A stretch of DNA of 10,160 nt, from assembly GCA_025922795.1 (NCBI GenBank), contig JAICHC010000052.1, forward strand, positions 1-10,160, read 5' to 3'. The notes below the pieces were generated by a model that was given only the letters and a program-made list of their open reading frames with translations, was not told the origin of the DNA and did not search any database. Positions 1 to 6,608 of this stretch are shown here, piece after piece. This stretch comes from Candidatus Binatia bacterium (lineage in GTDB: Bacteria; Desulfobacterota_B; Binatia; UBA9968). How positions within the stretch are numbered: the stretch's first letter is position 1; each line of letters opens with the position of its first letter. Made by a program: the position numbers and the translations under genes.

Positions 1-1
1 G

Positions 2-463
2 GGCGTCAAGGAACTTAAGGAGCTAGTTCAATTTCTGCGTAAAAATGACATTTCGACAATTGCCACTTATCTGAACGGCTTCTGGGACGATGACGAAGCA
101 AAAATTCGCCAGCGCGCCAAAGCCGTCGATGAAATCGACCCTGACATCGTCATGATTCAGGTGCTAAACCCGATCCCAGGCTCGCCGATTTATAAAAAGG
201 CCGTCAAAGAAAGCTTGATCGAAATCGACAATCTCAGTCTGTATGATCTCGAGCACTGCGTCATGCCGACCAAGCACCTCACGCGCCAAAAATTGGGCGA
301 GCTGACGGGATGGGCTTTCCAGTCGTTCTACAGCAAGCCGGGCCGAGTTGAGCGCATTTTGAACGGTTACAGCTCTCCCTATGTCAAGATGAAGTTTTTG
401 TCGTTCAAGAATAACGCCGCCAAATACGAAAAGGGCGCCGCTGAAGACGCCGTCGCCATTTAG
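2..463 (+). CDS. B12-binding-type radical SAM protein, C-terminal part (5' end outside window)
   Basis: The reading frame is open from base 2 to the TAG at 461-463, giving the last 153 residues of a longer protein. The segment has the late part of a radical SAM TIM barrel: a beta strand ending in VLNPIPGSPIY. This matches the 'TPxPGTPLY' strand typical of cobalamin-binding (BchE/HpnJ-like) radical SAM enzymes, and it is followed by the YDLEHCVMPTKHL segment common in that group. The CxxxCxxC cluster motif and any B12 domain would lie upstream, so neither the cluster nor B12 binding is seen directly. Family members do radical methylations, cyclisations and rearrangements of lipids, tetrapyrroles and natural products; the substrate here is unknown. 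The stop lies 13 nt before the SDR start, so the two are probably co-transcribed. The family call is fairly secure, the subfamily is not. Confidence 0.75.
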   Translation, partial: GVKELKELVQFLRKNDISTIATYLNGFWDDDEAKIRQRAKAVDEIDPDIVMIQVLNPIPGSPIYKKAVKESLIEIDNLSLYDLEHCVMPTKHLTRQKLGELTGWAFQSFYSKPGRVERILNGYSSPYVKMKFLSFKNNAAKYEKGAAEDAVAI

Positions 464-476
464 CTTTTATCTCAGA

Positions 477-1250
477 ATGGTTGAGCCATTGAACAGTCGG
501 CCGCTTGAAGGAAAAGTCGTTCTGGTCACCGGCGCAAGCCGGGGCATCGGGGCAGCCACCGCGGTTCGTCTGGGCAAAGGCGGCGCTACGGTCCTCATCA
601 ATTATCACCAGAACAGGCAAGCCGCTGAAAAAGTCCTGCGAGAAGTCCAGAACGCTGGCGGCCGCGGGATGATTTTTCAAGCGGATGTGACGCGCCCAAA
701 CGAGATCCAAAAGATGGTTGGCGCCGCGACTCGTGAGCTTGGCACGATTAACGTATTGGTCAATAATGCCTATTTTCCCTTTGAAATCGGCCAGCTGCAC
801 GATCTTTCCTGGGAGAGTTTTCACAGCGCCGTCGAGCATGAGCTGTCCGCGTTCTTTTTTTGCGTGCGCGCGTGCTTACCGGCGATGCAACAAAATAAGA
901 GCGGACGGATTATCGTCGTCAGCTCGCGCTTGGCGCAACAGCCGTTGACAAGATTGGGCTCTTACGCTGCTGCCAAATCGGCGCTCGAATCGATGGCGAA
1001 CACGATGGCGATTGAACTAGGGCCGCTGGGCATCGCGGTCAACGTCGTTACGCCTGCGTTCACCCTCACGGATGCGTCAATGATCATGCCGGAGGCCTTC
1101 AGAGAGCACGTCAGAGAAACTCGGCCACTCAAAAAGCATCTCTATCCCGAAGATGTCGCGGGCGCGGTCGCATTCCTGGCCGGCGATGAGGCCAGCATGC
1201 TAACAGGCAGCCACATTCTGATTACCGGCGGAAGCCACCTGCAATTTTAA
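477..1250 (+). CDS. Short-chain dehydrogenase/reductase, FabG-like with altered active site
   Basis: This 257-aa protein is full length for a classical SDR and probably cytoplasmic. The nucleotide-binding loop TGASRGIG is at residues 18-25. The structural NNA motif is at 96-98, but it reads NNAY rather than NNAG. Ser150, Tyr163 and Lys167 fit the catalytic triad; the Ser-Tyr spacing of 13 equals that of E. coli FabG. The C-terminal strand ends in the usual ITGG. Aligning by eye with FabG, the active-site Asn (FabG N110, in ETNLSS) is Glu122 here (EHELSA), so the proton-relay tetrad is changed. Likely reaction: NAD(P)H-dependent reduction of a carbonyl or the reverse oxidation; substrate unknown. 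The ATG at 477 is 13 nt after the radical SAM stop and has only a weak ribosome site. A terminator-like hairpin follows the gene. True fatty-acid FabG is possible but less likely. Confidence 0.85.
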   Translation: MVEPLNSRPLEGKVVLVTGASRGIGAATAVRLGKGGATVLINYHQNRQAAEKVLREVQNAGGRGMIFQADVTRPNEIQKMVGAATRELGTINVLVNNAYFPFEIGQLHDLSWESFHSAVEHELSAFFFCVRACLPAMQQNKSGRIIVVSSRLAQQPLTRLGSYAAAKSALESMANTMAIELGPLGIAVNVVTPAFTLTDASMIMPEAFREHVRETRPLKKHLYPEDVAGAVAFLAGDEASMLTGSHILITGGSHLQF

Positions 1251-1297
1251 GGAATTTCTAATTAAACCAGTGAAAGTTGCAAACTTTTTCGGGGCAG

Positions 1298-1332
1298 TTC
1301 GCAGTCATCGCTGACTCGTGCGAATCTTTTTT
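1298..1332 (+). terminator. Hairpin plus T-tract: intrinsic terminator or attenuator before the flavin oxidase gene
   Basis: Two stem blocks pair: TTCGCA (1298-1303) with TGCGAA (1319-1324), and GTCA (1304-1307) with TGAC (1312-1315). They close a TCGC loop, with a 3-nt bulge (1316-1318) on the right side. Six T residues follow at 1327-1332. This is a good Rho-independent terminator shape for the upstream radical SAM/SDR unit. It ends only 16 nt before the ATG at 1349, so it may instead act as an attenuator for the next gene. GAAAGTT at 1272-1278 is also exactly complementary to AACTTTC at 1341-1347. Confidence 0.6.
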
Positions 1333-1348
1333 CCTTGTTGAACTTTCC

Positions 1349-2833
1349 ATGCTAACTCTCGATGAGATTGTCGCGAAGCTAAAAGAGATCGTCGGCCCGC
1401 GCCTGGTCTCAACGAACCCTATCGACAAGATCAACTATCAGCACACGCTCGCTTACGGTGCGTATAAGGCGTTGCCTGATATCATCGTGCGCGTCGAGTC
1501 GGACCCGGCGGGTCATCACAAACTCGCAGAGATTCTACGCTTCGCTAACGAGTACAAGATTCCGATCGTCGCCAAAGGCGGCGTCGGCATGGGCATCAGT
1601 TCACCGCTCCAAGGCGGGATTCTCCTCGACATGCTCGGCATGGATAGGATTCTCGAAGTCAATTCGACCCTACAATACGTGATCGCCGAAGGCGGCGCGA
1701 GCGTTTACGGCGTTCATCACGCGCTCAGACAGCATGGACTCATGCTGCCTAACTTCGGGACCTACGGACCCGCTGTGGTCATTGGCGCCATGATCAACAA
1801 AGGCGGTATCGGGTATGGCATGACGCGCTACGGTTGGATTGCTGATATGGTTCTCGGATTAGAGGTCATCCTCGCCAACGGCGAAACCATGCGTCTCGGC
1901 GCACTGGCCAATCAGGGCACGACATTCGGACCCTTTCAAAAATGGATTCATCTGCCCGATCTACTTGGACTCTTTACTCTGGCGGCCGGTTCGATGGGGA
2001 TCGTCACCAAGGTTTGCCTGCGCGCGATTGAGGCCAAACGAGAGTGGCTGCACGACTATTGTTATTCATTTCGCCGTGATCAGTTGGCGGCGGTGCAAGA
2101 CGCACTGGTACAACAGGTCAAAGGCGAAGGGGTCTACGACATCCATTTTACTGACCGGTGGCAATACCACTGGCCGATGGAGGAAGGATTGTACGACAGG
2201 AGCAAGATTCCGGACGACGGCTGGTTTTTTCTGAAAACGGTTCTGCTGGCCCGCGACTCCGAGGAGTTAGAGTTTAAAGAAAAACGCATGCGGCGGATTT
2301 ATCAGGAAGCGTGCGGCGTCGACGTGCCGGAGATCGCCGATAAGACGATGGGCGCCAAGGCGCAGGAACACGGTCTACACGGCTGGCCGGACTGGCATAT
2401 CATGGGACCGGACGGATGGTGCGGCACGGTGGTGCGCCACACCGGCATGTTCGCAGTCACATCTAAAATGTACCCGCTGACATTTTTAAAAGAGATGTAC
2501 GACCTTGACGAAGCGGCGAAGCGCGAGTGCGGTCTCTGGGACGCGGATCACTCACCGCAGCACGACAGCTATGTCACGCGCGACTTCGGCATTAAGGAGG
2601 AATACTTCGTTTTTTACAACCCATACGACGAGGAGGACGTCGGCAAGCTGCGCCGGTGGATGGGCCTGGTGCAGCAATTCAGTAACGAACGCGGCGTGGT
2701 CTGGACGGCACCGACGCTCAGCACCAAGGGGGGACTGCCGTACCAGCGGCTGGGTAGCTTGTATGACGTGATCAAAGAAATTAAACGGCTGGTCGATCCG
2801 AACAATATTTTGAACCCGGGAGCGCTTTACTAA
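1349..2833 (+). CDS. FAD-dependent oxidoreductase of the vanillyl-alcohol oxidase / p-cresol methylhydroxylase superfamily
   Basis: From the ATG at 1349 this is 494 aa. A TTG at 1277 would add 24 residues, but those are encoded across the terminator-like hairpin, so the ATG is preferred; no clear Shine-Dalgarno sequence precedes it. Residues of roughly 40-225 form the FAD-binding_4 (PCMH-type) domain: IVAKGGVGMGI near 73-83, LDMLGMDRILEVN near 93-105, an INKGGIGYGMTRYG loop near 149-162, LEVILANGE near 171-179 and GSMGIVTK near 214-221. The C-terminus ends DPNNILNPG (483-491), typical of these flavoproteins. Relatives oxidise phenolic, alcohol or 2-hydroxyacid substrates using O2 or a cytochrome. 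No cytochrome c subunit is encoded nearby, which argues mildly for an oxidase or another acceptor. Whether FAD is covalently attached cannot be judged. GlcD-like activity is an alternative. The HDO-like gene follows after a 167-nt spacer. Confidence 0.82.
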   Translation: MLTLDEIVAKLKEIVGPRLVSTNPIDKINYQHTLAYGAYKALPDIIVRVESDPAGHHKLAEILRFANEYKIPIVAKGGVGMGISSPLQGGILLDMLGMDRILEVNSTLQYVIAEGGASVYGVHHALRQHGLMLPNFGTYGPAVVIGAMINKGGIGYGMTRYGWIADMVLGLEVILANGETMRLGALANQGTTFGPFQKWIHLPDLLGLFTLAAGSMGIVTKVCLRAIEAKREWLHDYCYSFRRDQLAAVQDALVQQVKGEGVYDIHFTDRWQYHWPMEEGLYDRSKIPDDGWFFLKTVLLARDSEELEFKEKRMRRIYQEACGVDVPEIADKTMGAKAQEHGLHGWPDWHIMGPDGWCGTVVRHTGMFAVTSKMYPLTFLKEMYDLDEAAKRECGLWDADHSPQHDSYVTRDFGIKEEYFVFYNPYDEEDVGKLRRWMGLVQQFSNERGVVWTAPTLSTKGGLPYQRLGSLYDVIKEIKRLVDPNNILNPGALY

Positions 2834-2837
2834 CACA

Positions 2838-2953
2838 CTGCTGAAAAACTTGTAACTTCGTTGCGTTCAATCGCCGCGCGCCGAAAGTAAGGTCTAACAC
2901 GCGGATGCTCGTCGATTTTTGCCCGGCCTTGCCGCTGTGTTCTTTTTGAGCAG
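2838..2953. repeat. Imperfect inverted repeat bounding a palindromic spacer element
   Basis: CTGCTGAAAAA at 2838-2848 and TTTTTGAGCAG at 2943-2953 are inverted copies matching at 10 of 11 positions, with 94 nt between. The left copy begins 4 nt after the flavin oxidase stop. A second pair follows: CTGCAG at 2955-2960 and at 2977-2982. Ends of the form 'GCTGAAAAA...TTTTTCAGC' bounding short non-coding elements suggest a dispersed palindromic repeat (REP- or MITE-like), but only one copy is visible here, so this is inference. It encodes no credible protein. Confidence 0.45.
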
Positions 2954-2987
2954 CCTGCAGTTCAAGTTTTCGACGGCTGCAGCTCGC

Positions 2988-2994
2988 AAAGGAG
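2988..2994 (+). promoter_or_regulatory. Strong Shine-Dalgarno sequence for the HDO-like gene
   Basis: AAAGGAG lies 6 nt before the ATG at 3001. It fixes the start of the TenA/PqqC-fold gene and contrasts with the missing ribosome sites of the flavin oxidase, nuoA, nuoC and nuoD. Confidence 0.75.
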
Positions 2995-3000
2995 TAGTGT

Positions 3001-3795
3001 ATGGGACTCGGAAAACAGGACTTTTCCGGCAAAAAGCTGGCGCCGCCGGAAGCTGACGCGGTGATCGCTGACCTAAGAAAATACTTGATGGAGATCGCCG
3101 AGCGCTGGCTCATGAAAGGACGCTTCCACACGGATATGGCCAATGGCACCTTGCCGATGGAAGCGATCAAAGTTTTTTGGCAGAACTGGTACGGTTTCGT
3201 TGCCGAGATCAATAATTTTCACGGCGTGGCTTACCAGCGCCACCTGCCGTTCTTCAAGCGCCATCCGGAGCTACAAAAACACTTCGCCAATCACGTCGCC
3301 GATGAGATGATCCATCCCAAGCCGCCCGGCCATATTCAAATCGTTCTTGAGCAGGGACGAAATTTCGGCCTGACCAATGACGAGATGATCGAGTACGAGA
3401 TGTTGCCGGAGTGCCGGGCGTTTCTCGAATACTATCGCGGCGTGCTCTATGAAGGCACGATGGCCGAGTGGTGGGCTTCGTTCTGCGTCGAAGAAGCGGT
3501 CGGGCACTGGGCAAAATTTTTCGGCGGGGCGCTGCGCAAAAATTTTAACATCCCGGAAGACAAAATCGTCTACTTTCGTATGCATGCGCAGGCCGATCTC
3601 GAAGAGCACGACGGCGTGATGGCCCACGCCGACTTGGACTGGACCGTGCTGAAGAAGCTGCTCGAATCCGGAAAGGCGGACACGCGGCCGGGCTTCAATT
3701 TGGAATATTGCCTGCGCAGCGGCACTGCATACTTCGCCTGGTTCTTCGAAGGGGTTTACCAGTACATTAACCAAGAAGGGTTCTACAAAGCTTGA
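3001..3795 (+). CDS. TenA/PqqC-fold protein, probable heme-oxygenase-like diiron oxidase (HDO)
   Basis: A 264-aa, probably all-helical cytoplasmic protein of the TENA/THI-4/PQQC superfamily. Candidate metal ligands fall where HDO enzymes (CADD, UndA, SznF types) carry theirs. Glu102 and His111 are in the DEMIHPKPPGHIQ segment, Glu164 or Glu165 in FCVEEAVGHW, and His195, Asp199 and His203 in HAQADLEEH. The last motif is HX3DX3H, one residue longer than the HX3DX2H of CADD, so either the helix register differs or Glu202 contributes. HDOs use O2 for C-C cleavage, N-oxygenation, desaturation or self-sacrificing cofactor synthesis; PqqC itself is cofactor-free. The thiaminase TenA is less likely, because TenA relies on a catalytic Cys and lacks this ligand set. 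The start is fixed by an AAAGGAG ribosome site. The TGA stop is 2 nt before the methyltransferase ATG, implying translational coupling. Fold call strong; diiron chemistry inferred; substrate unknown. Confidence 0.75.
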   Translation: MGLGKQDFSGKKLAPPEADAVIADLRKYLMEIAERWLMKGRFHTDMANGTLPMEAIKVFWQNWYGFVAEINNFHGVAYQRHLPFFKRHPELQKHFANHVADEMIHPKPPGHIQIVLEQGRNFGLTNDEMIEYEMLPECRAFLEYYRGVLYEGTMAEWWASFCVEEAVGHWAKFFGGALRKNFNIPEDKIVYFRMHAQADLEEHDGVMAHADLDWTVLKKLLESGKADTRPGFNLEYCLRSGTAYFAWFFEGVYQYINQEGFYKA

Positions 3796-3797
3796 TC

Positions 3798-4823
3798 ATG
3801 TCCGAAGCCGCCGCAGCGCACGAGATCTCACCGCGGCCCTTGATGCGAATCTTGGGCGATTTTGCCAACAGTCAAATTCTTGACGCTTCAATCGAGTATG
3901 ATTTTTTTACGCTGATTCACCAAGGCGCGCAGAGCGCGGGAGAAATCGCGCGGCAAGCCGGGACCGACCCGCGCGCGACGCGCATCGTGCTCGATAGCCT
4001 GCCCGCGCTCGGCTTGTTGGAAAAGCGCAATGGCAAATATTTTCTGACGCGAATGGCCGAGGTTTTTTTGGTAAAGGGTAAACCATCTTACGTCGGCGAC
4101 TTCCGTCACGTGGCACTCGCGCTTTGGGACGGGATGGCCCATCTCAAGGAATCGCTTAAGACCGGCAAGCCTTTCAGCCGCTTGGACACGGGTACAGAGC
4201 TGCAGGTGTGGGAAAAGCTCGTACTCGGCATCATTGTGATCGCCGAGCCAGCTGCCAAGGCTCTGTGTGATCTGCTCAAAATCGGTAGCGAACGCAAAAG
4301 CATCAAAGTCCTCGATATCGCGGGAGGTTCGAGTATTTTCGGCATGACGATCTTGTCCCGTGACCCGACCGCGCAGGTCACGCAACTCGACTGGCCGAAC
4401 GTCAATGCGGTGGCCAAAAAGGCTAACAGGGAGCGCGGGCTAGACGGCAAGATCCGCTTTATCGACGGCGAGCACCATACGGCGGCGATCGAAGCAAAAT
4501 TTTATGACTTGGTTCTCGCCAGCAATTTCTGCCGCTTTGAATCACCGGAGGGCAATCAGGATCTTTTTGCCAGAGCCTACGGGGCGCTCAAGCCGGGCGG
4601 TATCTTTGTCGTTAACGACTTCGTGCCCAACGAAGAGCGCACCGAACCCACGTTTGCTTTGCGCTTTTCCGTCTACACACTGACCCATACGCCGGAAGGC
4701 GAATGCTGGGCACTATCGCAGTATTCAGACTGGCTAAAAAAGGCCGGCTTTAACTCCATTGAGACCCATGGCGACATTCCTAAAACGCTGCCCGGGACGA
4801 CTCTGATGATGGCAAGAAAATAG
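3798..4823 (+). CDS. SAM-dependent methyltransferase with winged-helix dimerisation domain (Methyltransf_2-like)
   Basis: A 341-aa protein. Residues of roughly 12-95 are a winged-helix dimerisation domain (AGEIARQAGTDPRATRIVLD, then LGLLEKRNGKYFLT). Residues of about 165-341 are a class I Rossmann methyltransferase: the SAM loop VLDIAGGSSIFG at 171-182, an acidic residue after the second strand (Asp198 in LDWP), and ALKPGGIFVVNDF at 263-275. Size and layout match hydroxyindole- and CrtF/BchU-type enzymes. In plant and bacterial O-methyltransferases of this family a general-base His sits in an 'N-x-L-H-D/H' segment; here it reads ASNFCRFESPEG, with Arg246 at the His position. This argues against ordinary O-methylation and is compatible with C-methylation or another use of SAM. 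A TTG at 3792 overlaps the previous stop, but the ATG at 3798 is preferred. Co-translation with the HDO-like gene suggests the same pathway. Confidence 0.82.
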   Translation: MSEAAAAHEISPRPLMRILGDFANSQILDASIEYDFFTLIHQGAQSAGEIARQAGTDPRATRIVLDSLPALGLLEKRNGKYFLTRMAEVFLVKGKPSYVGDFRHVALALWDGMAHLKESLKTGKPFSRLDTGTELQVWEKLVLGIIVIAEPAAKALCDLLKIGSERKSIKVLDIAGGSSIFGMTILSRDPTAQVTQLDWPNVNAVAKKANRERGLDGKIRFIDGEHHTAAIEAKFYDLVLASNFCRFESPEGNQDLFARAYGALKPGGIFVVNDFVPNEERTEPTFALRFSVYTLTHTPEGECWALSQYSDWLKKAGFNSIETHGDIPKTLPGTTLMMARK

Positions 4824-4872
4824 CGGAGCTTGGAGAACCAGTCGCCTCTAATGCTGATTCCCATAAGCCCAT

Positions 4873-4924
4873 CCTGGACTCGTCATTTTTGCTCGTCCCG
4901 AGATTAGCTCGAGCCGGGTCCAGG
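4873..4924. repeat. Long imperfect hairpin in the spacer after the methyltransferase
   Basis: CCTGGACTCG (4873-4882) pairs with CGGGTCCAGG (4915-4924): ten pairs including one G-T/G-U. After an 8-nt bulge on the left side, GCTCG (4891-4895) pairs with CGAGC (4910-4914). A smaller hairpin follows at 4927-4938 (CTGG, AGAG loop, CCAG). No T-tract follows, so this is not a standard intrinsic terminator. It could be a REP-like palindrome or a transcript-end structure. Confidence 0.5.
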
Positions 4925-5005
4925 GCCTGGAGAGCCAGCCCTGCGGCAAATCTTCTCGGTTAATTGCCTGCTTAGACACTTCCAGAAACTCTCGGCCAAA
5001 ACGCT

Positions 5006-5038
5006 CTAGCATTGGCAGTACCCCGATGCTAGACTGCC
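5006..5038. repeat. Two interleaved inverted repeats
   Basis: CTAGCAT (5006-5012) is inverted as ATGCTAG (5026-5032). GGCAGT (5014-5019) is inverted as ACTGCC (5033-5038). The pairs cross one another, so only one hairpin can form at a time; the connectors (1, 6 and 0 nt) look too short for a pseudoknot using both stems fully. The element is about 80 nt upstream of the DHH phosphoesterase start. A further CTAGGG/CCCTAG pair lies at 5050-5055 and 5088-5093. Function unknown. Confidence 0.4.
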
Positions 5039-5118
5039 GGCCGTGCTGACTAGGGACCGATCCGTACTTTCCACGTTACGCAGCCGACCCTAGCACTGTC
5101 ACGTCAGGGACACGCTCC

Positions 5119-6516
5119 ATGCAGTACCTAGCTATTTGCGAGGACGACCTGCTATTTCAGTTCATGCGCAACGTTGCGGCGGAACGTGGGGAGGTGCGCT
5201 ATCTGGTCGCGAACGAATCAGTTGCAAGATCGATTAGGCGGCAAGGGGGCGCGGTGCGCCAGGGCGATCTGCTCAAAGAAGAAACCTATAAAAAGGTCAA
5301 TCTGCACCACGTCGACCAGGCGATCGTGTTTATTCGCGACGCGGAGACTCAAGAGCGCGTCTGCCGCTTGCTGCGCAATTTGGATAAAGGTGTATCGATT
5401 GTTTCCCTCACGTCGGGTAACAACGGCAAGCTCGAATCGGCTGATCCGCTCTTACGCCATCTAAAGCTCGCCGATATTTTTCAAGAATTTTGCGCCTCGC
5501 AACTGCTCGACACGCTGAACATAAAAAAGGTCGAACGCATTCGCTCACTGTTCGCCGAAGGCAAGAAGATCCACATTCTTCTGCAGCACGATCCCGATCC
5601 CGACGCGATCGGCAGCGCGCTGGCGCTGCGCGAGCTGCTTGGACGCAACCGGGCGACGACGCCGATCGTCACTTTCGGTGAAATCACGCGTCCGGAAAAT
5701 CTGGCCATGATTCGGTTGCTCGACATCCAGATTGACCGGATTACACCTGAAGATCTTCATAAGGACGGGGCCCGATTAGCGCTTGTCGACGTGCAGCCGC
5801 CTTATTTCGGCCAACCTTTGGGAAGGGTAGACCTCGTCGTCGACCACCATCCAAGGCGGGTTGCATTCAGGGCCAGATTCGCCGACCTGCGGACTGCCTA
5901 TGGCGCGACCTCGACGATTTTTACGGAGTATCTGCGCGCGGCGGGTATGGAGCCCTCGCAGCGGCTGGCTACGGCTTTAGTGTACGGTATCAAAACCGAT
6001 ACGCTGTTTCTCGAACGCGGCAGCAACCTCGCCGACCTAAGCGCGTTCAATTTTCTCTATCCGCTTGCCAATAAGGCGATGATCGCGAGGATCGAGCGGC
6101 CAGCCTTGCCCCGAGAAGACCTGGAAGCGATGGGACGAGCGCTGAGCCGGCTGCAGGTCGATAACGGTCTAGCCGTGATCCACTTGGGCGAGATCAACCG
6201 TGAAGACGTGATATCCCAGGTTGCCGAGTTTTGCCTGCAAATTGAGGGCGTCGATTGGGCCGTCGTTTCTGCCCTGGTCAAAGACCGCGTGGTCATTTCC
6301 GTGCGTAATGTCGGTTACGTCAAAAGTGCCGGTGAGATTATGAAAAAGCTTTACGACGATATTGGCAGCGCCGGCGGCCACCGCGCCATGGCGAAAGCCG
6401 TCGTGCCCCTTGATCGCTTCAAAGGCAGATTCGGCGAGGTGAGCGAAAGAGTTATTCGCGACGCGATGCTGCCGATGATCGTCGATCGCGATCAAATCGA
6501 GCTGCAACTGAATTAG
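5119..6516 (+). CDS. DHH/DHHA1 phosphoesterase with N-terminal TrkA-N/RCK-like domain
   Basis: A 465-aa, probably soluble protein. Residues of about 1-125 resemble a TrkA-N/RCK Rossmann domain by pattern (two beta-alpha repeats, then QGDLLKEETYKKVNLHHVDQ, IVFIRDAETQERVCRLLR and VSIVSLTS). The first loop reads ICEDDLLF instead of GxGxxG, so NAD or nucleotide binding by the usual route is doubtful. Residues of about 150-320 form the DHH domain with the expected Mn ligands: His157, Asp160 and Asp162 in HDPDPDAIGSA, Asp224 in ALVDVQ, the DHH triad at 242-244, and Asp294 in KTDT. DHHA1 follows, with the GGH substrate motif at 419-421. The catalytic half matches NrnA oligoribonucleases and c-di-AMP phosphodiesterases, so a small 3'-5' phosphodiester substrate is likely. 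RCK modules occur in K+ channels and transporters, some controlled by c-di-AMP, making a nucleotide-signalling role attractive but unproven. AGGGA at 5106-5110 supports the ATG. Confidence 0.85.
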   Translation: MQYLAICEDDLLFQFMRNVAAERGEVRYLVANESVARSIRRQGGAVRQGDLLKEETYKKVNLHHVDQAIVFIRDAETQERVCRLLRNLDKGVSIVSLTSGNNGKLESADPLLRHLKLADIFQEFCASQLLDTLNIKKVERIRSLFAEGKKIHILLQHDPDPDAIGSALALRELLGRNRATTPIVTFGEITRPENLAMIRLLDIQIDRITPEDLHKDGARLALVDVQPPYFGQPLGRVDLVVDHHPRRVAFRARFADLRTAYGATSTIFTEYLRAAGMEPSQRLATALVYGIKTDTLFLERGSNLADLSAFNFLYPLANKAMIARIERPALPREDLEAMGRALSRLQVDNGLAVIHLGEINREDVISQVAEFCLQIEGVDWAVVSALVKDRVVISVRNVGYVKSAGEIMKKLYDDIGSAGGHRAMAKAVVPLDRFKGRFGEVSERVIRDAMLPMIVDRDQIELQLN

Positions 6517-6556
6517 TCCCACTTTTTGGATTCAAACTTTGCCGGCAGTTCATTCC

Positions 6557-6586
6557 TTGACAACTCCGGCTCCAGCGGACTAAAGG
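6557..6586 (+). promoter_or_regulatory. Weak candidate promoter for the VOC gene
   Basis: A perfect TTGACA lies at 6557-6562. The only -10-like hexamer at acceptable spacing is TAAAGG at 6581-6586 (18-nt spacer, 3 of 6 matches to TATAAT). The strong -35 and poor -10 leave this doubtful. The gene may simply be read through from the DHH gene 102 nt upstream. Confidence 0.2.
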
Positions 6587-6608
6587 ATGGAGGAACTGAA
6601 CATTGCAG

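Noticed and set aside
405..839. 144-codon minus-strand reading frame opposite the SDR gene
   Set aside because: It mirrors the SDR coding region and has no ribosome site or recognisable domain.
1273..1287. AAAGTT/AACTTT hairpin followed by T residues as a terminator
   Set aside because: A short, entirely weak stem with a 3-nt loop. The hairpin at 1298-1324 is a far better candidate for this gap.
1277..1348. TTG start adding 24 residues to the flavin oxidase
   Set aside because: The extra codons run across the terminator-like hairpin and T-tract and do not resemble the family N-terminus. The ATG at 1349 begins a typical helix.
3271..3774. 167-codon minus-strand reading frame opposite the HDO-like gene
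   Set aside because: A shadow of a GC-rich coding sequence. The + strand protein is clearly real and no family features are seen on the minus strand.
5006..5038. H-type pseudoknot using both interleaved stems
   Set aside because: The 1-nt and 0-nt connectors appear too short to span stems of 6-7 pairs. Two alternative hairpins are the safer reading.
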